Assembly: GCA_030533445.1 (NCBI GenBank)
Contig: CM060083.1
Span: 26,358,166-26,422,165, forward strand
DNA: 64,000 bases
Reading direction: 5' to 3'
DNA from: Cyprinodon diabolis
Lineage: Eukaryota > Chordata > Actinopteri > Cyprinodontiformes > Cyprinodontidae
Shown here: positions 54,219-64,000 of the stretch, in pieces
Layout of the letters: the number at the start of each line of letters is the position of its first letter
Numbering within the stretch: position 1 is the first letter of the stretch
Position numbers and translations under genes: made by a program
Notes under the pieces: model-generated
The model's database searches: none
Told to the model about the DNA's origin: nothing
What the model saw: the letters and a program-made list of their open reading frames with translations, nothing else

Positions 54219-55363
54219 ATGCGTACAGATGGTTCAGACAACGGTTGGAAATTATTGGCAATTAGCATGACACACTCAATAAAGGAGGGGTTCTGCAGGT
54301 GGGGACCACAGAATCTATGCTTTCCGGCTGATGTTTTGGTCACTTTTGAATGTTGGTGGTGCTTTGACACTTGCTGGAGCAACCTACACAAATGGCCAGG
54401 TAGTGCAGCTCATCTAGCATGGCACATCAATATCAGCTGTGGCAAGGTTTGCTGTCTGTCAGCATAGTGTCCAGAGGGTGGAGGTGCTACCAGGAGACAG
54501 GCAAGTACTCCAGGAGACATGTAGGATGCTGTAGGTCGACAACAACCTAGCAGCAGTACTGCTACCTCTGCCTTTGTGCAAGGAGGAACAGGAGACAAGT
54601 TCATGCATATTTTTGACCTGCAAAATGACCTCCAGCAGGTCAAAAATATGCATAAATTGTTAAAAACCGACTCCATGAGGATGGTAAGAGGGCTCAGCGT
54701 CCACAGATGGTGTTGTCCTCACGGCCCTACACCATGTAGGATGCTTGGTATTTATCAGAGAACACCAGGCAATTTGTCACTAGCACCCTGTGCTCTTCAC
54801 AGATGTAAGCAAGTAAACACTGAGCAGATGTGACAGACGTGACAGAGACTGGAGACATTGTGGAGAGCAATCTTCTGCCTCCAACTTCCCTCAGCATGAC
54901 CTTTTGGCAGAGGGTCAGTAATGGGGTGGGGTGGCATTTTTTTGGAGGAGTGCACAGCCCTCCGTGGGCTCACCAGAGGTAGTATGACCGCTATTAGGTA
55001 CCAAGATGAGATTCTCCGACTGCTTTTGAGACCATGTGCTGGTGTGATTGGCCCTGTGTTCCTCCTAATGTACAATGCTAGACCTCATGTGGCTGGAGTG
55101 TCGGCAGTTTCTGCAAGATGAAGGCATTAAAGCTGTGGACAAGTTGTTCCCCAGACCTTAATCCGCTTGAGCACATATGGGACATCATGTCTCAATCCAT
55201 CCACCAACATCTATTGGCACCACAGACTGTCCTGGGTCTGGCAGATGCTTTAGTCCAGGTCTGGGAGGAGATCCCTCAAGAGACCATCGGCCACCTCATC
55301 AGGAGCATGCCCAGGCATGATAGGGAGGTCACACAGGAACATGGAGGACACACACAATACTGA
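54219..55363 (+). pseudogene. Tc1/mariner transposase pseudogene
   Basis: Conceptual pieces in several frames include a helix-turn-helix region, the VMGWGGIFLEECTALRG-like core (54906..), the second catalytic segment as YNARPHVAGV with Y in place of the expected D, and SPDLNPLEHIWDIMSQSIHQ near 55151 with the catalytic E. The tail is PQETIGHLIRSMPRHDREV and GGHTQY. Frameshifts separate these parts (for example just before 55118). The family is distinct from the other Tc1 elements in the window. It is inactive. Confidence 0.82.
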
Positions 55364-55540
55364 GCTCATTTTGACCTGTTTCTAGACATTACATAAAAGT
55401 TGGATCAGCAGCCTGTAGTGTGTTTTTCTTTAATTTTGTGACTCAGAATCCAGGCCTCCATTACGTATGACTTTTGATTTCCATTGATGATCTTTGTTTG
55501 ATTTTGTGTTAACATATTCAACTTTGTACAGAACAAAAAA

Positions 55541-56328
55541 AAAGAGATAAGTGTACGTGCCCAATGGGTTACAGTGTCTTTGCCAGTGCATATCATTATG
55601 ATTAATTTATTTTATTGTGAGTTAGGTACATGGGCCAAAACAGGGGCCTGGACCAGTTCCACTGCCCCTTTTGGCCCATGTCTGGAACAGCCCACGCCCT
55701 TATGGTCCCTTGGCATTTATCACTTTGGGGGAATTTATTTATCTCTTTTTAACTTTCCAGGGGTGGGGTCATGATTTGAATGATGATAACGATTTAGACT
55801 TTAAAAGAATGTCTACAAAGCCACATTCTTAATGTCCAAGAATGTCAAGGCCACATTCCATTCATGAATCCGAGTTAACACCTTAGAAGCCACTTACAGA
55901 TGGCTGGACACAAATGTCTTGGATCCAACTTATTGGAGTTTGAAATGTAATGCACATAAAAATAGCCAAAACTGCGTAAAACTATAGTAGGTGTGCTAAG
56001 TTCGTGGCATTATATACAAAAACACCCAAGGCTATAAATGCTGCCAAAGGATGATTAACAAAGTATTGCCAAAGGCTATGATACTTAAGTAAATGCAATT
56101 TCTTAGTTTTCTATTTGCAATACATTTGCATCAAATTTCACTTTTAATTATATCACAACACTATCATTCCCATAGTCATAAAGGGGTATTGTGTGTAGAA
56201 TTTGCAGAACAGAGATGTTTTAATACGGTTTGGACTGAGTCAGCGACAACAAAATGTGGAAAAGGTGCTGTCCAATGAATATCCCTTAGGGTAAATGCAT
56301 GCGTTGGTATTATCTATACAGTTATAAG
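55541..56328. other. Non-coding stretch
   Basis: No gene or repeat with definable ends was seen. Confidence 0.4.
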
Positions 56329-57630
56329 CAGTGGTGTAGTCTACATTATTGTAGTGGGTATACTGTCCTTAGAAATAAGCACGCCAGTAATTGCAAAGTA
56401 ATTTACCATTTTTTTTTAGCATATTTAACATTGCTTATTTTCTCTGTTGCTTACATTTGAATCAATGAACAACAAACTGTACTACAGTTGGCTTTGTATT
56501 GAAAAGACGTAGAATCTATAAAACAGTACAACAAAACACCCTAACCCTAAGTATCAGGTACTACATGTAAGTACAGAAGTACTATGCAGGTTAAAACTGT
56601 GTCTATAAAATGTTCCAGACATGTTTGTTTTGAGGCTCCTTATGTTTCACTTGTCTTCTTGCTTCTGTTGCAGAGCGGTGGTTTCTTAACCATGTTGTCA
56701 CATAATTCCTAGGTTCAAGAAGATTAACAGGAGGCCCATTTATACTGATCATCATGAGATGACTTATATTTGACATCAACAGAGAAGATCTTTTATCTGT
56801 ACAGATATTGTTCATTAAGCTGAACCCTCTTTCACACTCAGCTGTGCTACATGGAATGGTTTGCATGCAAGTGATCAGTGGTTTAAGGTTTTCAAGCTCC
56901 CTGCTCTATCCTTTCTTTGCCTTGCAGCTATATTTGCTGTGATCAGTAGGAATAAAGTAGTTTTAATTTTTTTTTTTTAAGTGGGAAAATCCACCTGAAA
57001 ACTTCATCAGTGCAGTCAGTTCATCCAGATTACCATCCTGCCTTGCAATATTATTTCTGTCGGAGCCGCTCAGACCCCCCCATACCGGCAGTGCGCTGTC
57101 AGTAGAAATCCCATCCAACAGCAGCCTCTGGCCCGGTCGCCACCTCGCGGTTCACCGCGGCGACTGGAAGCGGTTTTCATGAACGTAATCCAAACTGCAG
57201 GCACCAGGATAATAAAAGCAAAGACGCTTTGTCGGCAGATTTCAGCATTTTCAGTTAATTTAGGCGTTAATAAACTGTTTCAGAGGAGTGATCACAGCGC
57301 TCTGTATCATCAGCGACGTGTCTCTCTCCCTGCCAGCTCCCAGATCAGCTTCTCTGATTGGTTGATGCGGCGTGTCGGGCAGCAAAAGTTAAATTTTTCC
57401 ATCTCGAGCAGCAGCGCATTTGCGGCGCGTCAGATGCTCAGATGGGCTGCGGGACCTTTTGCTGCGCGTTACCATTGACTTTGCATGTAAACTCGCTGCT
57501 CCTGCCGCGCCTGCTGCGTCCGGTGTGAACGCAGCATTATTGGGCACTTTTAAGTGGTTATACGGAACTTCACAAGCTTTTCTAGTGGGTATACGGCGTA
57601 TACCCGCGTATCACATAGACTACACCACTG
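56329..57630 (-). mobile_element. hAT element remnant (1302 bp)
   Basis: The ends CAGTGGTGTAGTCTACATTA and, inverted, CAGTGGTGTAGTCTATGTGA are the inverted repeats. The 8-bp target duplication GTTATAAG is exact (56321..56328 and 57631..57638). Near the ends GTGGGTATAC and GGCGTATACCCGCG form further internal symmetry. The coding remnant of a hAT transposase lies on the minus strand, next to the left end. The right third (57061..57540) is strongly CpG-rich, perhaps the promoter and leader side. Confidence 0.9.
56603..56866 (-). pseudogene. hAT transposase C-terminal dimerisation fragment
   Basis: The minus strand reads IPCSTAECERGFSLMNNICT, then KRSSLLMSNISHLMMISING and PPVNLLEPRNYVTTWL. The STAECERGFSLMN...R..L....L..LM.I...G pattern is the hAT C-terminal dimerisation domain, close to the form found in KIAA1586/ZNF862-like proteins. 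Only about 87 codons remain, upstream of which the frame is lost. The catalytic core is missing, so this is the tail of a deleted transposase. Confidence 0.82.
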
Positions 57631-57638
57631 GTTATAAG

Positions 57639-58559
57639 GGAGTTGTCTGTGCCTTCTAAATGAAAAAAAGTTTATTTATTTAAAGCAACAACAGAATAGT
57701 GTCAATGGGGTTTATATAAAAAAGTTGCACAAGTAACTTCACATCATTATGGTAAAACCTGCAGTGTCTCAAAGTAAATTTGAGTTTCCAAAACTCTGGA
57801 ACTAAATTGCTTCCCACAAAAATAAGCCTTATCAATCCCTGACTACACAGATGGTACAAGTGGGTTAAGTTCTCAGCTGCTTTTCCAGCCTTTCTGTGAT
57901 AAGTCAAGCAAAAAGAGAATCTACTACAATAATTTTGTACAAACAGAATAAGCAGTGTTGTTGTAAAAGATACATTAAACTTGGATTAGTGGGGAAATAT
58001 TAAACTGAAAATGCGACCTTCACAAACTCTAGCAAACACTGATACATGATAACTTCCATTTTCTAATATCACCCTTATAAATCAATAACACCATCAATTA
58101 GAGAGAGCTTTAGACATTTTCTGTGTATACTCGATCAAATCTATCAACCATTATCCAAAGAATTTACATAATTGGCAAGGGCGAAATGATTTCCTAAATA
58201 AGAAGTGTGAATGAAGAAAAATAACTATAAAAGGCTATGAAAGTTGTGCATTGCAGGATTGTCTGTATAAAGATAACCAGTAAATAGAAAATAAGCTTAG
58301 CCAGCTCTTTGTTAAAAGAGTTTTTGTAACAATATTGAAACAAGCTCAAATGTTATTATGTAATGTAGTAGAACCAAGTAAGCTATGAGAGAAGGGAATG
58401 CTCAGGACAACTCATCTTTCTTTAATCCCCTCGTTTCTCTGCTTCCAGCCTCCTACCCGACCTCCAATTACAATTAGAAGAAATGCTTTGCTTTTTCGTT
58501 CAGAAATACACAGGCTCTACATCAGGGCTCAATTTGGTTTGGTAATGAGTCTACGCTTG
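57639..58559. other. Non-coding stretch
   Basis: AT-rich. The short frames seen are without domain or splice support. Confidence 0.4.
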
Positions 58560-58780
58560 TGCATTTCCCCATGCAGACAGCCCAATCTTCAACTGCCTGC
58601 ACACATGGGTCTTTTATTTTTTCTTTTGCAGGATGGTGCTGAGGAAATAGACTGGTAAAAGTGTTGCCTTTTCTCATTTGGATGAAACTTGAAGTTCATT
58701 TCATGTAATCTTTTTGAAATGACCTTCAGAAATCTCTGAGCTCTGAGGAAAGGCTTGCTTTCAGCTCTGGCCTTGCTAAA
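58560..58780. repeat. Diverged direct duplicate, copy 1
   Basis: GTGCATTTCCCCATGCAGAC...CCCAAT, then TCATTTGGATGAAACTTGA, TTCATGTAATCTTTTTGAAA and TGACCTTCAGAAATCTCTGA align in order with 62680..62850. Identity is visibly reduced by indels, so this is an old duplication or repeat family. Confidence 0.65.
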
Positions 58781-58916
58781 TGTTCTATATAGATCCCAGA
58801 ACTACACCCGATTGTTTCTTTGAACAGGACACTTTTCCTACTTATTGCAAAATAATTATTTTTTTGTGTTATTTGCAATCGTTAAAGTTCAGGTCATAAG
58901 TATTTTTTGCCATGCG

Positions 58917-60420
58917 CAGTAAGTATTTGAGCACCCAGCTATTTTGCAAGTTCTCCCACTAATAAATCATGGAGGGGTAAGAAATTGTCATCGTAGGTGC
59001 ATATCCACTGTGAGAGACATAATCTAAAAAAAGAATATCCAGAAATCACAATATATGATTTTGTAACCATTTATTTGCATAGCATAGCTGCAAATAAGTT
59101 TTTGAACACCTGTCTATCAGCTAGATGTCTGACCCTGAAAGAACTGTTAGTCTGCCTTCAAAATGTCCAACTCAACTCCATTTATTATCTCAAATTAGAT
59201 GCAGCAGTTTGAGGTTGTTAGCTGCATAAAGACACCTGTTCACCCCATACAATTAGTAAGAATCCAACTACTAACATGGCCAAGACCAAAGAGCTGTCCA
59301 AAGACACTAGAGACAAAATTGTACACCTCCACAAGGCTGGAGAGGGCTATGGGGGAAATTACCAAGCAGCTTGGTGAAAAAAGGTCCACTGTAGGAGCAC
59401 TAATTAGAAAACGGGAAAAGCTAAACATGACTGTCAATCTCCCTCTTAGCTCATGGGGTCCCAATGATCACAAGAAAGGTGAGAAACCAGCTGAGATCTA
59501 CAAGGGATCAGCTAGTCAATGACCTGACTAAGAACTGGGAACACCGTTTCCAAGGTTGTGGTTGGTAATACTCTAAGACGTCATGATTTGATTTCATGCC
59601 TTGGACGAAAGATTTCCCTGCTTAAACCAGCACATGTCAAGTTTCCCAATGACCATTTCAATCATCCAAAGGAGTCATAGTTAATCTAACCATGTTTGGA
59701 GGAAGAAGAACGATGAGAACTCTCCCAAGAACACCAACCCTACTGTGAAGCATGGGGGTGGTAGCATCATGGTGTTTTTCTGCACCTGGGAGAGGGCGAC
59801 TTCACTGTATTAAGGATAGGAGGAACGGGGCCATGTATTCTGAGACTCTGGGGAACAACCTCCTACCCTCAGTTAGAGCACTGAAGATGGGTCAACGGTG
59901 GGTTTTCCAACATGACAATGACCCGAAGCATACAGCCAGGATAACCACGTAGCGGCTCTGTAAGAAGCATATCAAGGTTCTGGCGTGGCCTAGCCAGTCT
60001 ACAGACCTAACCCTAATAGAGAATCTTTGGAGAAAATCTTTTGGAGCTGAAGCGCTCACTCTTTCTCAGCGACAGCTCAGAAATCTGACTGATCTAGACA
60101 AGATCTGTTTGAAGGAATGGGCCAATATCCCTCCTGCAGTTTGTGCAAACCTGGTGAAAAACTACGAGAAACATTTGACCTCTGTGACTGCAAAGAAAGG
60201 CTACTGTGCCAAATGTTAGCATTGGTTTTCTTGGATGTTCAAGTATTTATTTCCAGCTGTATCGTACAAATAAATAGTTAAATATATAGTTATATTTTGT
60301 TAGATTATGTCTCTCAGAGTGGAGATGCACCTACGATGACAATTTGAGACCCCATTAATGATTTCTAAGTGGGGGAAATTGCAAAATAGCAAATTGTTGA
60401 AATAGTTATTTTCTTCACCG
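58917..60420 (+). mobile_element. Decayed Tc1 element with long inverted repeats (about 1.5 kb)
   Basis: Inverted repeats of about 200 bp can be aligned. The left (CTATTTTGCAAGTTCTCCCA ... GTCATCGTAGGTGCATATCC ... GAGAGACATAATCTAA) matches the right read inverted. AAGTATTTGAGCACC at the outer end and AAGTTTTTGAACACC at the inner end repeat in direct orientation, the IR/DR arrangement known from salmonid-type Tc1 elements. The right end TTCTTCACCG is followed by TA. The left tip has lost a few bases and has no TA. It is the same family as the relic at 27455..29142. Confidence 0.88.
59276..60219 (+). pseudogene. Tc1 transposase pseudogene
   Basis: It starts [20 protein letters not shown], the usual start of this family. 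A frameshift follows within the first 45 codons, then a deletion removes the segment with the first catalytic aspartate (GAGTCATAG joins directly to CCATGTTTGGAGG). The second catalytic segment [14 protein letters not shown] remains near 59910, ending in a stop (ACGTAG at about 59950). [15 protein letters not shown] segment with T replacing the usual residue is near 60000. The last part reads [16 protein letters not shown] and the natural stop is at 60217..60219. It is not functional. Confidence 0.85.
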
Positions 60421-63400
60421 TACATTTTCATATTGAGCAATTTACACCAAAAGATGAAGTAATGAAGGGGATGTCTTTCAAGCATATATGTTAATTTCAA
60501 CTAAGGAGAAGTTCACCATCAACTCTATAGTCTGGAGACATGCCTCCACTCATCAACTTTGTGTTGTCCCCTTCTGTTTTCTTTGGAACTCTCCTTTGAG
60601 AGACATGAAGTGATCCTTATACATAGATAGTGCTCAGAACAAATTCAAGCAGGAACTGCTGGTCATCTTCAACACCAACATCATTCAGTTAGTACAGTGC
60701 AGATCCTTTACCAGGGCATGATATTGGCACCAGCCCACACTGCAAATTCAGGTAACTTTTGTGATTGATGGGGTGCCATCCAAGCAGACACTATAGCTGC
60801 GCTCATTTCCTGATATAAAATTATGGCATAACATCACATGATCTTCCTGTGCTGGTACTGAATATATCAGTGGGCATGTTTACCTCATTTAGTGGCTGGA
60901 ATGATTGTTTAATAATAGGTAAATCACCAGCCTTCCAGATTCTTCATTTGAAAATGACGTTACCCCTGACAACCCAGTGACATTTCCTGTCAAGATCTCA
61001 CTGTCAGCATATCACAATAAAAGCACTTAACAGCACTGAGCACTTAAAAGCACTGAAACTTAACATCATGGACTGCTGCTAAACTGTTCTCAATTAACAA
61101 CTTTTGAATCTCCATATGGAGACCTTACATTTTTTTTAAAAAGCCAAAAAAAAGCACTTCGGTTCATCCAGAGCTGAGGCTGGATGACGATCGGATTTGG
61201 TGGTACTTCCTTGTAAATCTAACCCTGCAAAAAGCACAGATTCTTCAGTGACAGACCTCTGTGCTGGAGGTAAGAGAGGATGGTTAACAGACCTGCTAGG
61301 AGTAAATTAAAACTGTTTTTTTTAAAGCCACTTATAAAACCTCTTAAGAGCATTCCTTATTTCTACCTTTGTCAACATTATTCATCTCTGTATTCCATTT
61401 TAAGTGAAAGAGATCCCTGATTGGTTGCTGTGTCTCGATTTCACAGAAAAGGTCAGCTTGTTTCATCTTCAGCGAGCACTGCTCCGCTCTCTGTGTTGTC
61501 AAACAGTGCTGCTGTTTGACGACACCTCTGCTCTATCTAGTAGCAATAAGTAAAAGCGGAACAGTGAACGTCCTCACCACATAAGATTCACTGCTGGCTA
61601 CTTCCACATCCTCCACGCGGTTTGCATAGGAAATATATGTGAATTCACCATACTTGCCGAGGACACCGCATTCACCTGAACCATAAGGCAAGCCCTTATC
61701 TTTTCTTAGATTTTGCAAACAAAATGTGTCAAAATAAAGCTAGTGTAAAGAGCCTGCAGTGGGTAATCAAACAAAGGAAAGATGAGGAAGAGGAGAGGTA
61801 AAAAATGTTTAAAAGAAGACGTTTTAATATGATGTGGGAGGGGATGGCAATTTTCCCGACTGACTAGTATTACAACAGAGGACATGCCCTGTCAGGATGT
61901 ATGGCTCAGAGAAAGCGAGATTAAACTAGACCTTGTGAAAATTCCAGAAGGTGGAGGAAACAGAGATAATAGTCTGCTCCTCCTCTTTTGCGGACTCAGA
62001 GCCCTCAGCCTATGCTATGTGAAAGGTTTTTTCTATCACTGACTTAACTGTAAAAAAAAATTTTTATTCTGCTAATTATGTTATTATTTTTATTGATGTT
62101 TTTTTATCTAAGAGGTATCACATGAAAATATTAGGTATTGTCTTGAAAAGAAAAATACCAATTTTAAAATAATGTGAAACAAAATCTAAAAAAAAATTAA
62201 CCTGGATACAAACAGTGAAAAAGAAACAGTTATACAGTTAATCAGATTAGCAGATGGGTTATAGCTAAATAAATGAGATTATCTGTGAGATGATTGGTTG
62301 TTTGTATTTCTTTCATTTTCTAATTTAAGTGGTAGTCACACCAGGTCAGATAAAGTTGACATTATGTAGGTTAAGTCATAAATGAGATTAAGTTAGTTAG
62401 TAACCTAAAAGCACTTTAATGTGCATTCTGTACAATTTTAAGAAGCATTTTTAAAGCATTTTCTGAGTCATTCACCTTAATTTTAAGCGTAACAAACTTT
62501 TGGCTGATAAAAACCTCTGTGGTTGCAAGAGCTGTGGTTTGACACATTTACAAAACAGGACACGTCCATACTGCAACTATCAATTAGGCCTGTAGTGAGG
62601 ATATTTTTCAGCGGTGACCTCTACCTAAGACTTGTACAAGTCTAGGGCTGAAAAAAATATAGTAATAAGTGTATACTGGTGCATTTCCCTATTCATACAA
62701 CCCAATGGAGAAAGGTACGGAGGTAAAAGAATGGTAAAAAGTTTCATTTGGATGAAAAGTGAGTCTCACTTCATGTATTCTTTTAGAAAATGACCTTGAG
62801 AAATCTCTCGGCTTTAAGGAAATGCTTACTTGTAGCTATCAGCTAACCTTACAGAGAAGATCATCAGGGGTGACCTTTTCATCTACCCATGACATTACAT
62901 GTACAAGTCAAAGGCTTAAAAAATGATCAGCTACCATCTTTCCTTTTACCTTCACGTAACCACTGCAAAGCTCTAATAGCAAAAACAAGGTGGCACAGAG
63001 AGTTATTTTTCTTAAACATGTTCAGTTTTTTTTTATTCCAAACGTAAAGGTATAGTGGAGGATTATCGCAGATAAGACCCGCCCTCTCCACTTGACGAGG
63101 TCCCACATCACTGCTTCATAACAAAGACAACAGAAGCTTTATAAAGGGTAAAGATATGATAAAAGAACAACTAAAAAAAAACAAAGCACAACATCTAAAA
63201 TCTTGCCTAAAAGGCAATGTCAGCAGTTGACACAGAGTCCCAAATGCAAAGGGACAGAGGATGGTCACTTCAAAATCTTAGAGTAATAGCTTGGATGCAC
63301 AAGTCTCCTTTTTAAAAGGGACCCTAAGAACCATGAGCATTTTCTGAGAGGGAGGCTGTACAAGACACCATAGGGACCCATAGAAAAGCAGAAGCCTACT

Positions 63401-63918
63401 CCTTTAGGGACGCATCCCAACCCAGATCGGTAAGGGAAAAAAGCCCAACACGGAGTAATGAGAACTCAGGCTGCTAACTCCCCCTCCCCACCATAGGCAA
63501 TCTAGGCATACTCCTGCATTCAGCCAGCTTCTAAAACCTATAATACTTGGACAATCAGGTTGAGTTGCCGTCCCCCCATCCCTCCCCCTTTTACTCGCAG
63601 TGTGCCTGCCCTGGGCGGCGAAGCACCTGTAGTATGTAAGATGCCGACAGACCTCCTAGCATATTAGGCACCAGAGCAAGCACTACTCCACAAACTAGGC
63701 AGCATACCAGCCCAGAATTAAGCCCACCACTCCCTGGGGATCCTGCTCAAGCACACACCCAGGAACCCAAGGCCCTGAGCTTACCCCAGACGCAAACCAA
63801 TAGAACACAGCTGCCACACTAGTAACCCATGTCTGTTGATGCAGACTTCCAAAGACCACAAACTTAGACACCAGAAGTCACACTCCGAGACCCCCTACTA
63901 CCCATAGCAGTAGCCATG

Positions 63919-63919
<1 letters not shown>
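60421..63919. other. Non-coding stretch; GC-rich tail before the TA tract
   Basis: No gene is supported. The minus-strand frame at 61533..61718 has no clear splice signals. The block at about 63350..63915 is C-rich on the plus strand and unlike the sequence before it. It may be the start of a retroelement, but no diagnostic motif was seen. Confidence 0.4.
62680..62850. repeat. Diverged direct duplicate, copy 2
   Basis: Partner of 58560..58780: GTGCATTTCCCTATTCATAC...CCCAAT, TTCATTTGGATGAAAAGTGA, TTCATGTATTCTTTTAG and TGACCTTGAGAAATCTCTCG occur in the same order. Confidence 0.65.

Positions 63920-63991
<72 letters not shown>
63920..63991. repeat. (TA)n microsatellite at window end
   Basis: Uninterrupted TA run of about 72 bp. 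Confidence 0.95.
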
Positions 63992-63994
<3 letters not shown>

Positions 63995-64000
63995 TATACA

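Larger units (their letters stand above)
53476..55540 (+). mobile_element. Tc1/mariner relic split by a Harbinger element
   Basis: The left end TATTGCTCAAAAAAAGGGAA followed by TTGATTTCTGTGAAATTAAA-like sequence matches the start of a fish Tc1/mariner family whose ends read TGCTCAAAAAAATAAAGGGAAC, from memory. The right part has TTGACCTGTTTCTAGACATTACA and ACATATTCAACTTTGTACAG, then loses similarity near 55540. The body is a broken transposase gene. Sequence before 53547 (AACTGCCCACTTA) rejoins 54188 (GAAAGCAACACTGATTGAAA) when the inner element is removed. Confidence 0.78.

Noticed and set aside
61533..61718. 61-codon minus-strand frame with KYGEFTYISYANRVEDVEV
   Set aside because: I tested it as a khdrbs2 upstream exon. 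It matches no part of the KH or RG regions and has weak splice signals.

Overview
This window looks like AT-rich nuclear DNA from a teleost fish. The evidence is spliced vertebrate exons, several Tc1/mariner families of the kinds found in fish, hAT and Harbinger elements with clean target-site duplications, solo LTRs, SINE-like repeats common in teleosts, and many (TA)n tracts. I saw no prokaryotic gene organisation, no rRNA or tRNA gene and no CRISPR array. The species cannot be named from the sequence.

One host gene is recognised with good confidence. The last three coding exons of khdrbs2 (SLM-1, a STAR-family RNA-binding and splicing regulator) lie on the minus strand at 41435..41517, 38655..38713 and 27280..27374. 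They splice in frame and end in the family C-terminus (HPYGRY-stop). The KH-domain exons must lie to the right of the window. The 2.7-kb and 11.3-kb introns between these exons are packed with transposons and also hold a 383-bp interstitial (CCCTAA)n tract.

Left to right: 1..15 kb is mostly featureless, with one solo LTR (8646..9400). At 15.5..25 kb there are minus-strand exon-like segments with matching splice phase (a possible uncharacterised gene), a 300-bp direct duplication carrying a micro-exon-like piece, an intact DD34E Tc1 element nested in a teleost repeat, a SINE-like repeat, and an intact DD36E (Incomer-type) element sitting in a microsatellite. At 27..41.5 kb lies the 3' part of khdrbs2, with a Tc1 relic split by a hAT, the telomeric tract, a fold-back hAT MITE, a 3.4-kb CACTG-ended element carrying zinc-finger and exon-like sequence, long hairpins, and a second DD36E copy with one nonsense codon. 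At 42.8..44.9 kb there is a solo LTR split by a hAT. The 45..53.4 kb stretch is plain. At 53.5..60.4 kb there is a Tc1-like relic split by a Harbinger element, a hAT with a transposase C-terminal fragment, and another decayed Tc1 with long inverted repeats. The last 3.5 kb holds a diverged duplicate and ends in (TA)n.

The genes shown here do not form a pathway. The window is best read as one neuronal splicing-factor locus and its flank, heavily reworked by nested DNA transposons. The two intact transposase genes suggest recent activity.
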